Source: Bacteroidota bacterium (GTDB lineage: Bacteria > Bacteroidota > Rhodothermia > Rhodothermales > UBA10348). Taken from it: a stretch of DNA of 64,000 bases. The stretch covers positions 1 through 64,000 of the forward strand of contig JAJCYQ010000003.1 in assembly GCA_029262835.1 (NCBI GenBank), read 5' to 3'. The position numbers and the translations under genes are program-made. Of this stretch, positions 53,011-62,638 are shown one piece after another; within the stretch, counting starts at the first letter, position 1; the number at the start of each line of letters is the position of its first letter. Below the pieces are notes generated by a model that was not told the origin of the DNA, made no database searches, and saw only the letters and a list, made by a program, of their open reading frames with translations.

Positions 53011-53047
53011 ACACGCAATATAGACACGCCTTGCCCACGCATGTAAC

Positions 53048-54451
53048 CTACCCCTCCAACTGGAGTACCGGCTGGCGGGTACCGTTCGGGAGGACGACTT
53101 CCTGGCCCATCAGGTACGGCGGCTCCGTTGTAATACACGAGCGCAGCGTAAGGCCGCCGCGCCGCGCCTCCCACCACTCGCAACGGCCGCTTGGATCGCT
53201 GCTGGCGCGATGGAAAACCGATACTTCCTGCAGTGGCCCTTCCGGCGACATGCGCCAGGTCGGGACCATGACGCTGTCGTGATCGGCCAGATTCATGGTG
53301 CCCAGCATCCAGTGGGCCCACGTCCCGTCGACAAGCGGCATCATGAGCGGCTCGGCCGAGCGCGAAATCTGGCCCCCCTCGCGCGGCTGCCGCAGGGCAA
53401 TGAGCGAATCGGCCCGGACGCCAACGAGCACGCGCTCCATGTCGCCTGCCAGGAAATCAAAGCTCCGCCGCACGAAGGCGCCGTCACCCGTATGCTCGAT
53501 GGTATCGGCCAGGAGCTGCCCGGTGCCCGGCATCTGCGTGTGCATGACGGTGCGCATAAGGCCCGGCGATGGATTTGACACGGCAACACCCATCGTCTGG
53601 CCGCCCTGGTTGTACATGGCCACAAAACTCTCCATGCGGCCAATGTCGCGCCGCGAGCCCGCGTCTTCCTCCTCGGTCGCATCTACAATAAAATCCCGAA
53701 TCGTCCCTGTTATATCGCTGGATGCGGCGAGCAGCGCCTGGCCCTGCGCCTCGCCGGGCAGGGTGACACGTTCGCGGGCGGCGGGTGCGGCTTCGACGAG
53801 GCGGGTAATGCCCTGCTGGCCTTGCGTATCGCGCGCGCTCACGACGCCCAATACATCCACCTGCTGGAGCGCGGCGACGGTTTCCGCGCCGTGTTCGGTC
53901 GCCCCACCGCCGAGCGCCACGAGCGCTCTCAGGTGTGGCAGTTCATCGGACAGATCGGCCAGCCGCATGGCGCCACAGCCGGCCCCGACGACCGCCACGA
54001 CGTCGTGCTTGATGCTGGCAAAACCCAGCATGTTCATCGTATCCATCCCGAAATGTGAGCGGATGGTTTCGTAATGGTCCTCGTTGGTGATGTCGAACTC
54101 GGGCGTGCGGCTGGCAGCGGCGCCCCGGAAGTCATGGGTCAGTGCGGCGAATCCGGCGCGGGCAAGCTCCCTGGCGAGCGGCTCGTAGAGCGCCTGATCG
54201 CCCGCCGGGCCGCAGTCGTTGAAAAACACGACCGCCTGGTCGGACGATTCCTCGCCATACCAGGTCGCGGCAATGCGAAACCCGTCATTCATGGAGATCT
54301 CAATGGGCTCGACGGCGACGGGCGTCTGGCAGGCGGCCAGGAGCATGGCCGCTGCCGCGAGAAGGGCCGCGGCGCGGAGCGGAGTGCGCGGGGTGTTCTG
54401 GAAGCTGGAGAGACGGGCGATGATGAAGCGGGAGAGGCGGGCGTTTGGCAT
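53048..54451 (-). CDS. Alpha/beta-hydrolase lipoprotein with Cys nucleophile (dienelactone-hydrolase-like) and extra C-terminal domain
   Basis: A 467-residue exported protein; lipobox LLAAC at ~41-45 (ALLAAAAMLLAACQ). The hydrolase domain (~50-280) has FNDCGPAGDQALYEPLARE, LTHDFRGAAAS and the nucleophile elbow VVGAGCGAMRLA, where Cys replaces the usual Ser, as in dienelactone hydrolase. The last ~190 residues (FVAMYNQGGQTMGVAVSNP to PNGTRQPVLQLEG) form a beta-rich region with no family I recognise. It contains a pair of Cys residues (RCEWWEARRGGLTLRSC) suited to a disulfide. Substrate unknown. The long Ala-rich leader fits export. Confidence 0.65.
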   Translation of the reverse strand: MPNARLSRFIIARLSSFQNTPRTPLRAAALLAAAAMLLAACQTPVAVEPIEISMNDGFRIAATWYGEESSDQAVVFFNDCGPAGDQALYEPLARELARAGFAALTHDFRGAAASRTPEFDITNEDHYETIRSHFGMDTMNMLGFASIKHDVVAVVGAGCGAMRLADLSDELPHLRALVALGGGATEHGAETVAALQQVDVLGVVSARDTQGQQGITRLVEAAPAARERVTLPGEAQGQALLAASSDITGTIRDFIVDATEEEDAGSRRDIGRMESFVAMYNQGGQTMGVAVSNPSPGLMRTVMHTQMPGTGQLLADTIEHTGDGAFVRRSFDFLAGDMERVLVGVRADSLIALRQPREGGQISRSAEPLMMPLVDGTWAHWMLGTMNLADHDSVMVPTWRMSPEGPLQEVSVFHRASSDPSGRCEWWEARRGGLTLRSCITTEPPYLMGQEVVLPNGTRQPVLQLEG

Positions 54452-54522
54452 GAGCGGGCCAGTACGGTCGGTGAATACAGGTTCTCCCGTACGAGAGTGC
54501 GCGGGTGGCCGTTCCTGTGCTG

Positions 54523-57500
54523 TTATGGTAGATACGCTCTCGGGGAGATTCCAAAAGCGTCTTCATAGACCTTGGAGAAGTACGAGACGTTGGAAAATCC
54601 GGTCCGTCGGGCCGCTTCCGACACCGACGCCAGTCCCCCGGATTCGAGTAGTTTTCTCGCGTGTTCGAGACGCAGTTTGCGCACGTGTGCCGCAGCGGAG
54701 TCGCCGGTCAGTTCCTTGATATGCCGCTGCAGCGTGCGGGCGCTCATGAACAGGGCGCTGGCGACATCATCGACCGACAACTGTGCATTCGTCAGGTTGG
54801 CGTCAACGTGCGCCTGCAGGCGGACCAGGATATCATTGTCGGCGTCCGGCGCGGGTATGCTCGTCTGTTCCGGCGTCACACGTCCCCGACGGGCCAGGTT
54901 TTCCAGGCGGGCCACCAGGATGCGTGAATTGTACGGCTTGGCAATGAAATCATCGGCCTCTGCAGCAAACCCCTCTACCTGGGCGTCGTCGCCCGTCCTG
55001 GCTGTGAGCAGTATGAAAGGGAGGTTGGCGTGGGCCGGGGAGTTGCGCACCTCGCGCAGCAGGTCCAGTCCGCTCATGCCCGGCATCATGACATCAGACA
55101 GTACAATGTCGGGCGATTGCCTGCGGATGAGTTCCCATGCCTCCCGGCCGTCGGCGGCCGCCGATACATCGAAGCGGGAGCCCAACTGTCTGCACAGGAT
55201 GTTCCGCAGCTCATCGTTGTCTTCCACGATCAGCAACCGCCTGGGGCCGCTTTCTGACTCGGTACCGATCGATGACAACTCATGATAGGTAGCCTGGGAA
55301 GGCACCCCACCGCCCCGCGTTAGCATGTCCGGGAAAATAGCTGAGAACACGGCGCCGGACTCGGGCTCCGAGAGGGCTGATATGTGGCCCCCATGCAGTT
55401 CAACAAAGTCGCGCGTCAATGACAGTCCGATACCCAGCCCTTCGTGTTCACGCGTGAGTTCGTGCTCCACCTGATAAAAGCGGTCGAATACGCGCTCCAG
55501 ATCGGTTTCTGGGATTCCCACGCCGGAATCGGCTACCGTCAGACACACCGTCTTGCCGTCGTCGGCCGCAAGGGAGACCCAGACCGCCCCGCCCACCGGC
55601 GTGAATTTCAGGGCGTTGCCGATCAGGTTGGAAAGCACCTGATCCATTTTGATGGCATCGAATGAGGCCCACATGGCCTCGCGGTCATGTTCGAACGTGA
55701 GTTCGATTCCATTCTGTCGGGCTGCCAGTCCAAAATGGGTCACAATGCGATGGGTGAACGCCACCAGATCGGCATCCTCCCGGTGAAGAGCGTGTCGGTT
55801 GCCCTCGGAGCGGGCCACGTCCAGTAATTGGGTGACGAGCGCGTCGAGCCGATCGGTGAGGCCAGCGGCCCGCTGCAGGCGGACGTCCGCGCGCGTTGCC
55901 TCTGCATCTTCCAGATATCCCTTGATAAGGGTCAGCGGCGTGCGCAGTTCATGACTTATGTTCGAGAAAAAGCGCGCCTTCATGTCGTTTGCCGTCTGCA
56001 GCTCGTGCGCCTTTTCGGTCAGCTCGAGTGTTCGCCTCTGAACGAGGGCGTCAAGGATATCACCCCGCCGCGAGAGATCGCGTTCGCGCCAGCGGACGAT
56101 GCTGAGGAGAAGGGCAATTCCCGTTCCTATGACGAGGGCGATGAACCATGATCTGGCCCACCAGGGCGACGAAATGATCAGCGTCACGGGCCGGAGCGTG
56201 CTTTCCGACCTGCGGTATGGATCCAGCCGTCGGGCCTGGAGCGCATAAGTACCTGGCTCGAGGTTTGTATAGGTAACCTCCCCGCTGCGGGCCGCGCGCC
56301 ATCCGTCATCGAAGCCGTCGAGTCGGACTTCGAAGACATCCGGACTGGTCGCTGCATACCTCGGTGAAGCAAGTGTAAAATGGATGACACGCGCATCGTA
56401 GTCGGCGCGAACCGTGTCGCCCTGGGTGGGGCGGTGCACACGGCCCTGGAAGCTGACCGAAACGATATCGACTGGCTGATCGTCCTGCTTGGACGGAATG
56501 GAGTCCGGACGGAAAATGTGGAATCCGTCCTGGAATCCGATGACCAGGCGCCCATCCTGCATCCGCGTTGTGCCGGTTGTCGTAAAGTCGAACGTCCGAC
56601 GAACGGGTGGGAGTGGCGCGCGGCGCTCGCCAGTAAATTGATTGCCTGACCAGGACACGAGATCCGCGCCATCGTCAATCCAGATGCGACCTTCGGTATC
56701 TTCAATAGCTGGCATTCGCAATCCAGAACGCACTTCACCAGGGGCCAGCGGCCGCGAGACCAGGTGTCCGTCGGTTGGATTGAATAGGTGGATATCCGTA
56801 CCCGCCAGCCAGAGATGGCCATCTGGCGCGTCGTGGATGGAAGATATGAGTAGGTCGCTGACGGCGATATCCTGCGCAATGAATCGGTCGGAGCCAGGGT
56901 CAAGGCGGCTCAGACCAAACTCCATGCCCACCCATAACACACCACTCGGGTCCACGTGCAGGGCCAGAACGAGTCGGACATCATCTGGCCCGCGGCCCAG
57001 TCTGTCGCGGAAGTCTTCCAACTGCGCTGTGCGAAGATTGTAGCGGTAGAGATGCCGAAACTGTCCAAACCAGATATTTCCATCGGGCGTCTCTTCAATG
57101 GTGTAGATGGTCCCATTCGTGTCGAACAGCGGGGTGCATACGGACGTCAGCGGCTGGAAGCGACAGACCCCGAACGTGGTCGTCGCCAGGACCATGGTGC
57201 CGTCAGACAGTACTTTCATGGCCGAAACACCCGTGCCGTCCTGGCCGCGAAGGCGAACAGCGTGGTACGTCCGCGAGGTGGTGTCCCAGTAGCCGAAGCT
57301 CTTCGGTGTTCCGATCCAGAGGCGCGATCGCGGCCACTCGGCAACGGACCATACGTGTCCCCCCGGAAATGTGTAGTTCGATGCAAAACCCTGTGTCACA
57401 TGCGGCACAGGGTACGACGCCCAGTCTGCATACAGCAGTCCAGCCTGCGTCGTTGCAGCCCAGAAGTTTCCGGCTCCGTCAACCTTGACCTTTGTGATAG

Positions 57501-58461
57501 AGCCGAGCACAAGGGGCTCGCCCTTGTTGTCACTTGGCAGCATGCGCGTCGCGGCCCGCGTCTTCGGATCCCACATCGCCAGGCCGCCCGCTGTAGCCAG
57601 GACGACCCGACCATCTGGCAGAGCGGCGATGTCCCGGATATAATTCCACTCGCCGTCCGATTTGTCTTCCAACCGGTGTACGACGTACGTGCCCGTCGCG
57701 CGGTCCACCGCAACGAGACCATGCAACGAGGCGAACAGGACCGTATGTCCGCCGAGTTCCAGAACGGACATGGATTGGATTCCGGAAAGGAACGACTGCG
57801 TAGCTGCCGGCCAGGCCGGACGACCGACCTGTCCCGACGTCACGTCCAGTGTCCAGACACCGGTATAACTGGTAATCCACGCCAGGCCGTTGTCCATGAA
57901 GGACATGTGCCTGATTGTCAATCCATCTGATGTCGGTCCATCGAGTTGTTCATGCGGCGCGGCGAAGAGCGACGTAGCATGACCCGTTTCGGGATTGAAC
58001 CGGATGAGTCCGTGCGTCCACGTACCGAGGTAGAGCATGCCGTCCGGGCCCTCCTCAATTAGGTGGACGATGGGCTGGACCGAATCTGTCAATCTGTACG
58101 GCACAAAGGTGTCGGTCGCAGGATCGTACCGCGCGAAGCCGGTTGTCATGCCCACCCAGATATCGCCGGATGATGTCCGCCGGATGGCATCCACGCGCGC
58201 TGCTGGCAACGACAATGAATCGCCTGCAATCGGGAGATAGGTCGCTACACGGACGCCCTCGTGGCGGTTCAATCCCCGGAACGTACCCGCCCACAGATAC
58301 CCGAGTGCGTCGATTTCCAGAGAAATCACTGTATCGTGCGAAAGGCCCTCTGCGGTTCCCCACGTCGTGAAGGCCATGGATTCCTGCGCCTCCGCTACGT
58401 CGGGCGTGGCGGCTGCACACACAACGGCGAGCAGGATCGCTGAAAGAAATCGAAGCAGCAT
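54523..58461 (-). CDS. Hybrid two-component regulator (HTCS): propeller sensor, kinase, receiver and AraC HTH in one chain
   Basis: A protein of ~1312 residues from MLLRFLSAILL. Signal peptide ~1-26; two propeller domains of two-component-regulator type (~30-690, repeats such as GYLWAGTFRGLNRH, GDIWVGMTTGFARYD, GNIWFGQFRHLYRY); a Y_Y_Y domain (~690-755); one membrane helix ~772-790; phospho-acceptor His837 in NISHELRTPLTLI; ATPase with IGNALKFTPVGG and DSGVGIPETD; receiver from ~1072 with Asp1123 (LSDVMMPGMSG); AraC HTH ~1212-1312 ending DAFGISPRAYLP. HTCS proteins usually sense carbohydrate in the periplasm and switch on polysaccharide-use genes, but no such locus is in view. Target unknown. 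Confidence 0.94.
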   Translation of the reverse strand: MLLRFLSAILLAVVCAAATPDVAEAQESMAFTTWGTAEGLSHDTVISLEIDALGYLWAGTFRGLNRHEGVRVATYLPIAGDSLSLPAARVDAIRRTSSGDIWVGMTTGFARYDPATDTFVPYRLTDSVQPIVHLIEEGPDGMLYLGTWTHGLIRFNPETGHATSLFAAPHEQLDGPTSDGLTIRHMSFMDNGLAWITSYTGVWTLDVTSGQVGRPAWPAATQSFLSGIQSMSVLELGGHTVLFASLHGLVAVDRATGTYVVHRLEDKSDGEWNYIRDIAALPDGRVVLATAGGLAMWDPKTRAATRMLPSDNKGEPLVLGSITKVKVDGAGNFWAATTQAGLLYADWASYPVPHVTQGFASNYTFPGGHVWSVAEWPRSRLWIGTPKSFGYWDTTSRTYHAVRLRGQDGTGVSAMKVLSDGTMVLATTTFGVCRFQPLTSVCTPLFDTNGTIYTIEETPDGNIWFGQFRHLYRYNLRTAQLEDFRDRLGRGPDDVRLVLALHVDPSGVLWVGMEFGLSRLDPGSDRFIAQDIAVSDLLISSIHDAPDGHLWLAGTDIHLFNPTDGHLVSRPLAPGEVRSGLRMPAIEDTEGRIWIDDGADLVSWSGNQFTGERRAPLPPVRRTFDFTTTGTTRMQDGRLVIGFQDGFHIFRPDSIPSKQDDQPVDIVSVSFQGRVHRPTQGDTVRADYDARVIHFTLASPRYAATSPDVFEVRLDGFDDGWRAARSGEVTYTNLEPGTYALQARRLDPYRRSESTLRPVTLIISSPWWARSWFIALVIGTGIALLLSIVRWRERDLSRRGDILDALVQRRTLELTEKAHELQTANDMKARFFSNISHELRTPLTLIKGYLEDAEATRADVRLQRAAGLTDRLDALVTQLLDVARSEGNRHALHREDADLVAFTHRIVTHFGLAARQNGIELTFEHDREAMWASFDAIKMDQVLSNLIGNALKFTPVGGAVWVSLAADDGKTVCLTVADSGVGIPETDLERVFDRFYQVEHELTREHEGLGIGLSLTRDFVELHGGHISALSEPESGAVFSAIFPDMLTRGGGVPSQATYHELSSIGTESESGPRRLLIVEDNDELRNILCRQLGSRFDVSAAADGREAWELIRRQSPDIVLSDVMMPGMSGLDLLREVRNSPAHANLPFILLTARTGDDAQVEGFAAEADDFIAKPYNSRILVARLENLARRGRVTPEQTSIPAPDADNDILVRLQAHVDANLTNAQLSVDDVASALFMSARTLQRHIKELTGDSAAAHVRKLRLEHARKLLESGGLASVSEAARRTGFSNVSYFSKVYEDAFGISPRAYLP

Positions 58462-58540
58462 GACCAAAAGTAGGACGGTTGGAGTTACGGAGTGTGCCAA
58501 AACGTGGCACATCTGTGGAGCAGGCGGCGAAGAGGCGTAC

Positions 58541-58579
58541 AAAAAAGGGGGCGGGGAGCATACCATGCTCCCCGCCCCC
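58541..58579 (-). terminator. Rho-independent terminator of the T9SS thrombospondin gene
   Basis: A perfect 15-bp stem (58547-58561 with 58565-58579; arm begins GGGGGCGGGGAGCAT) with a 3-nt loop, followed on the minus strand by six T (AAAAAA at 58541-58546). It lies 24 nt beyond the stop of the gene at 58603 and upstream of the hybrid regulator gene, so it insulates the two. Confidence 0.9.
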
Positions 58580-58602
58580 CGGTCGTACTGCGGAACGTGG
58601 GT

Positions 58603-60552
58603 CTACTTGACCAGCATCATCGTCCTCGTGATGGACTGCGATGGTGTTCTCAGTTGATATACGTACGCCCCGCTTGGCAGGTCGTGGGCATCGAAGGGCA
58701 CCTCGTGCATACCTGCCGAGACGGTACCGTCGATCAGCGTCCGCACCTGACGACCCATGAGGTCGTATACGGCCAGCGTTACAACGGCTGACTCGGGCAG
58801 GCCGAATCGAATGACCGACCGGGCACTGAACGGGTTCGGGTAGTTGCCATCGAGCACATACGTGGTCGGCACGATGTCGCTCGCCAGATCAGCCGCTGCG
58901 CCCAGCTGCCGGCCGAGGGAAGCCACCGGAGAGCCGGCCTTGGCCGATACGCCCTGAATCTGGGCTACGTGGTCGGCCCAGTCGCTCATGACGCCATTCG
59001 AGCAGCCGTTCTTCGTGTGGCCGCTTCCCAGTTCCATTGTCTCGATGATATCCTCACACGTACACCCACCAGTCGTTTCGAGCGTATAGGACACGGGCGC
59101 ATCTTTGGAAGATTTTTTCGATTTACCAGACTTTTTCGACTTGCCAGCGCCTTGGACAAACGTGAAACCGTCAGGGCCGAGCATCCAGTGGTTCTTCTGG
59201 AGTCCCCTCGTGGCAACGCCGTCGGGAAGGGTCGTCGCCGCACACACGTCAGCGCCATCCAGAATCGTATCGCCGTCCACGTCCGGGTTGAACGGATGAC
59301 TGTCATTCACGTCCAGCACGCCGTCATTGTCGTCATCCAGATCCGCATTGTCGCCTGTGCCGTCTTCGTCGTTGTCCGCAAACTCGTTGGGGTCCATAGG
59401 GAAAGCGTCGGCATCATTGTTTACGCCGTCACCGTCCATGTCCTCGTCAATCACGTCGCCTATCCCGTCCCCGTCCAGGTCTTCCTGGCCTGGATTCGCG
59501 TCGTTCGGCGCGTTATCCTGGTCGTCGGGTATGCCGTCACCGTCCGTATCGACAGGACCTGTTGGGCCGCCGCCGCCCGAGGCCAGCATCAGTTCGCCAG
59601 CCAGCATGGCCCATCCCTGGTCTGCCTGTGTCGTTCGCTGGACGGCCTGGCCGCCCGATGCCGGAATGCTCGAAATACCGCGGCCGTCGCTGCTCTCCAT
59701 GCCCGCGAAATAGACCTGGTCGCTGACGGGGTCGTATACGATTCCGCGGTTTACGCTGCCACCGTTGGCGCCGGTGTCCGTAAAGAGCACGGACAGCGTC
59801 AGCGTCTGGATATCCAGTGTACTGATACTCAGGTCGTTTATGAGAAAGAGCCGCTGGCCCTGTTCGTCAATGTTGAATGTATGCGCGGCCCCAAATCCGG
59901 TCGCAGAATTTGTAGTCAACGTCTGCGCGACAAATGGACCCGCGCCGCTGGCGTTCTCAATGTACCGGATGGCCGCGTCGCCGCCGATGGTGGACCAGTA
60001 GAGGCGGTCGGTCGAGCCGTCGTAGCGCATGTCCTGCAGGTCGAACTGGTTCGATACGACGCCACTCAGCATGACTTCGAAGGGCACATTGTCAACGAGA
60101 TCCTGGACGAACCCTCCATTGAAGGTCACGCCGGGCGTAACAGGCTGGCCGCCGAAGTCCGTCGGAAAGCGGAAAATGGAGAAGCCCTGTGAGACATAGA
60201 CAAAGTCATTGCCTGCCGCAAGCCCCGTCATCCAGCCGCCGGGGATGGCTGGCCACTGTGTGGTCTTGATGCGGGTCTTCTGGGATCCGTCCGGACGAAT
60301 GGTGGCGACATAGCCTTCATTTGTAGTGAAAACGATACCTCCAGAAGGCATATGGGCGATCTGGTTTGCCTGCAGGCCTGTCCCGGCCAATTCCTGGATC
60401 AGCGTGTGGACGGGCGGAGACTGGTCCAGATCAACCGTGTAGATGCGGCTGCCCCAGTTGAGGTACTGAACAACCTGGGCATTGGCAGGGACCTGAAATG
60501 AGAGGACGACCATGAATAGAAGGGCGTTCCGGAGAGAGGGGGCGATGCGCAT
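58603..60552 (-). CDS. Secreted protein with thrombospondin type-3 calcium repeats and T9SS sorting domain
   Basis: A protein of ~649 residues starting MRIAPSLRNALLFMVVLSFQ (signal peptide ending near PANAQ). The N-terminal ~320 residues look like a propeller or repeat-rich binding region (YLNWGSRIYTVDLD, GGIVFTTNEGYVATI). Then come six or more TSP3-type calcium repeats (DTDGDGIPDDQDN, DLDGDGIGDVIDED, DNDGVLDVNDSHPFNPD). A Lys/Ser stretch (KSKKSGKSKKSSKD) and a Cys-rich segment precede the T9SS type A domain (NYPNPFSARSVIRFGLPES, YDLMGRQVRTL, HDLPSGAYVYQL). It is expected on the cell surface. Ends just before the strong terminator. Confidence 0.85.
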   Translation of the reverse strand: MRIAPSLRNALLFMVVLSFQVPANAQVVQYLNWGSRIYTVDLDQSPPVHTLIQELAGTGLQANQIAHMPSGGIVFTTNEGYVATIRPDGSQKTRIKTTQWPAIPGGWMTGLAAGNDFVYVSQGFSIFRFPTDFGGQPVTPGVTFNGGFVQDLVDNVPFEVMLSGVVSNQFDLQDMRYDGSTDRLYWSTIGGDAAIRYIENASGAGPFVAQTLTTNSATGFGAAHTFNIDEQGQRLFLINDLSISTLDIQTLTLSVLFTDTGANGGSVNRGIVYDPVSDQVYFAGMESSDGRGISSIPASGGQAVQRTTQADQGWAMLAGELMLASGGGGPTGPVDTDGDGIPDDQDNAPNDANPGQEDLDGDGIGDVIDEDMDGDGVNNDADAFPMDPNEFADNDEDGTGDNADLDDDNDGVLDVNDSHPFNPDVDGDTILDGADVCAATTLPDGVATRGLQKNHWMLGPDGFTFVQGAGKSKKSGKSKKSSKDAPVSYTLETTGGCTCEDIIETMELGSGHTKNGCSNGVMSDWADHVAQIQGVSAKAGSPVASLGRQLGAAADLASDIVPTTYVLDGNYPNPFSARSVIRFGLPESAVVTLAVYDLMGRQVRTLIDGTVSAGMHEVPFDAHDLPSGAYVYQLRTPSQSITRTMMLVK

Positions 60553-60842
60553 GAGCGTGCTTTTTCTTGTGGGAGTCGGGGTGAGCTGCGAAGCTTCGTT
60601 CGCAGTGTGTAGATACCACAAGAATGGCCGATTTCTGAGCCCTGAGACCGTTATGGCGCGCACGTGAAGAAGATTGGCACGGCCGTGAAGGGACGAGGGA
60701 ACGCGGTTCACAGACGTGCCACGCTATGGCTCACAGGTAAAGCCAGGCTGTGCCCGCGCCGAGGCGCACCTCCGCGCAATCCAGTAGGCATGCCGGGGGG
60801 CAGGGCGCAGCCAGCGGTGGCTACCATTTTGGCGGCGTGACA

Positions 60843-61230
60843 CTACTGGCCGGCAACCCGCCGGTCCACGGCGTGCGCCAGCATGGGAAGGCTCACGGCG
60901 CCGTCAGCAAGGACGGTGTCATGGAAGCCTTTTATCTCGAACCGGTCGCCGAGGCGTGCACGGGCGTCAGCGCGAGGCCGCGGGATTTCGAGACGTCCTG
61001 TCATGTAGGCGGTAGCCTGGCACGTCCTCGCTGCGGTCGCCCAGGCTGTCCATGGGCGTATCGGGATAGGCAATTTCGAAGGCTTCCTCGGGAAACTGGT
61101 GGTAATACCCATCTACAAATTCCTGCGCCACGCCGAGTGCGGTGGCGGCCTGTTCATCCGGGGTTGCGGCCGGCGTACTGGCTCCGAGAATCAAAAGCAG
61201 GGCAATAAGGGCCGTGGAGAACCGGTTCAT
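60843..61230 (-). pseudogene. DUF885-family protein remnant (internal deletion plus frameshift)
   Basis: Only the ends of a ~580-residue protein survive. From ATG 61230, the N-terminal leader (MNRFSTALIALLLILGAS) and FVDGYYHQFPEEAFEIAYPD remain. The C-terminus, in another frame (QATAYMTGRLEIPR, LGDRFEIKGFHDTVLADGAV), reads to a stop near 60843. The HEXXE-type zinc peptidase core is missing. The family's neighbours are unknown here. The stretch 60553-60842 to its left shows no coding signal. Confidence 0.65.
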
Positions 61231-61288
61231 GGCATGGAGCAGGATGGTGAACCTGCTTGATACGAACCGGTGCTCCCGATCACGCTCT

Positions 61289-61753
61289 CTACTCGATGGG
61301 CCGCTCGGTTGCGTTCCTGAATATGCGGTCCACTTCTCCCCCTGGCGCCCAGATAATGAGGACCTTGGCAGGGGTATCGGTCGACGGGACGCGGTGTATG
61401 ACCGTATCGCCCGGCCGAACCACGCCGACCATACCAGGCGTCAACAGCGTGGTCTCGTCGTTTACCGTGTGCTCCAACTCGCCCGACAGAACGTAGAAGA
61501 TTTCGACGGACCCGTGCGGATGAGCCGATATGTTCGTGCCGGGCGCGAAGGAATGTTCGGCCAGCTCAAGTTCATTGCCACCCAGGTTGGACGCTTCCAG
61601 TAGGATTTTGAAGCTGGATCGGCCTTCTCCGAATTCCAGATACCGTGACCCCTTTGTAGCCGTAGCATATTCCGTGTCTTGAGCAAGGACGGTGGACATA
61701 TGGAAGAAGCCGCACACTGCGATGGTCAAGGCGACTCTGGATAGGGTTTTCAT
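61289..61753 (-). CDS. Exported cupin-domain protein
   Basis: A 154-residue protein starting MKTLSRVALTIAVCGFFHMS, a signal peptide ending near VLAQ. The cupin core has ELAEHSFAPGTNISAHPHGS, with the metal-binding HPH and downstream E (VEIFYVLSGELEH), then GMVGVVRPGDTVIHRV. The second-motif His is in VIHRV. Single cupins of this kind are often small metal-binding or sensor proteins; enzymatic function is not shown. Divergent from the DUF2975 operon. Confidence 0.88.
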   Translation of the reverse strand: MKTLSRVALTIAVCGFFHMSTVLAQDTEYATATKGSRYLEFGEGRSSFKILLEASNLGGNELELAEHSFAPGTNISAHPHGSVEIFYVLSGELEHTVNDETTLLTPGMVGVVRPGDTVIHRVPSTDTPAKVLIIWAPGGEVDRIFRNATERPIE

Positions 61754-61783
61754 AGCCGACAACGTAATTACTGAAACCTATAT

Positions 61784-61812
61784 TATCGTTTTACGTGATA
61801 TACTTATCGTTT
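61784..61812. promoter_or_regulatory. Paired TATCGTTT direct repeats in the divergent promoter
   Basis: TATCGTTT occurs at 61784-61791 and 61805-61812, 21 nt apart (two helical turns), in an AT-rich stretch with ACGTGATA between. It precedes the operon encoding the XRE regulator and is a candidate operator. Low confidence without comparison. Confidence 0.4.
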
Positions 61813-61832
61813 ATCAATAACACCTGCTTGTC

Positions 61833-62435
61833 ATGCTGTACGTACTCGAACGCATTCTTCGACTGTTTTGGTTCCTGCTTCTCGGCCTGTCGGCCTTGGC
61901 CGTACTGGCTATGAGCGTGGCCCTGTTCGTTTCCGATGATCCAGTGGACACCACGATCTTGTCGGCCCCCGTATCCGTAGAGGCCTTCCAGAAGGCTACC
62001 GAAACGTCTGATATTGTACTGAATAGCGGCGGTCGCATTGGGATAGACGCCGTTTCGTTCACATCGACCAATCCCGCCCTGGCCTGGCCGATGGTCGTAG
62101 TTATGGTTCTTGGAATTGCCCTGTTCCTGCATGGCTTCAGCCTCTTGCGCCGTATTGTTTCAGACGCGGCTTCGGACGCGCCATTTACTTCCAAGAACGT
62201 GTCCCGCTTGCGACGGCTGGCGCTTGTCGCCCTGGGCATTGCGGTGCTTGAATCGGTCGCTCCACTGCTGTCTTCTGCACTGGCCTCGGTTGGACTTCGC
62301 GGCGAGGCCTTCCACGCCGAGTTCAGCCTGCGCGCCGAGCCTTCGTCGCTGATAATCGTGCTCGTCCTGTTTGCGCTTGCTGAAGTGTTCTCGCGCGGCG
62401 TGGAGCTTCAGCAGGAAAACGACCTTACGGTATGA
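61833..62435 (+). CDS. DUF2975 membrane protein
   Basis: A 200-residue four-helix integral membrane protein (FWFLLLGLSALAVLAMSV; AWPMVVVMVLGIALFLHGF; LALVALGIAVLESVAPLL; SLIIVLVLFALAEVFSRG) with the DUF2975-typical ending FALAEVFSRGVELQQENDLTV. This family is almost always paired with a small XRE regulator, as here, by an ATGA overlap. No transport or enzyme function is established. Confidence 0.9.
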   Translation: MLYVLERILRLFWFLLLGLSALAVLAMSVALFVSDDPVDTTILSAPVSVEAFQKATETSDIVLNSGGRIGIDAVSFTSTNPALAWPMVVVMVLGIALFLHGFSLLRRIVSDAASDAPFTSKNVSRLRRLALVALGIAVLESVAPLLSSALASVGLRGEAFHAEFSLRAEPSSLIIVLVLFALAEVFSRGVELQQENDLTV

Positions 62436-62638
62436 TAACCATTCACCTGGACCTGCTCCTTGTGGAACGCAAAATGACCCTGACCGAGCTTTCGGAAAAG
62501 GTCGGGGTCACACTTCAGAATCTGTCAGTCCTCAAAACCGGCCGTGCCCGGGCCATCAGATTTTCCACATTGGAAGCCATCTGCGAAGCCCTCGACTGCC
62601 AGCCCGGTGACATCCTCAAATGGGAGCCAACACCATGA
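62432..62638 (+). CDS. XRE/YozG-like helix-turn-helix regulator
   Basis: A 68-residue HTH protein: IIHLDLLLVERKMTLTELSEKV then GVTLQNLSVLKTGRARAIRF and TLEAICEALDCQPGDILKWE. It is the compact Cro/C1-type domain that accompanies DUF2975 genes and probably controls the operon. It overlaps the DUF2975 stop and the CPBP protease start. Confidence 0.93.
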   Translation: MITIHLDLLLVERKMTLTELSEKVGVTLQNLSVLKTGRARAIRFSTLEAICEALDCQPGDILKWEPTP

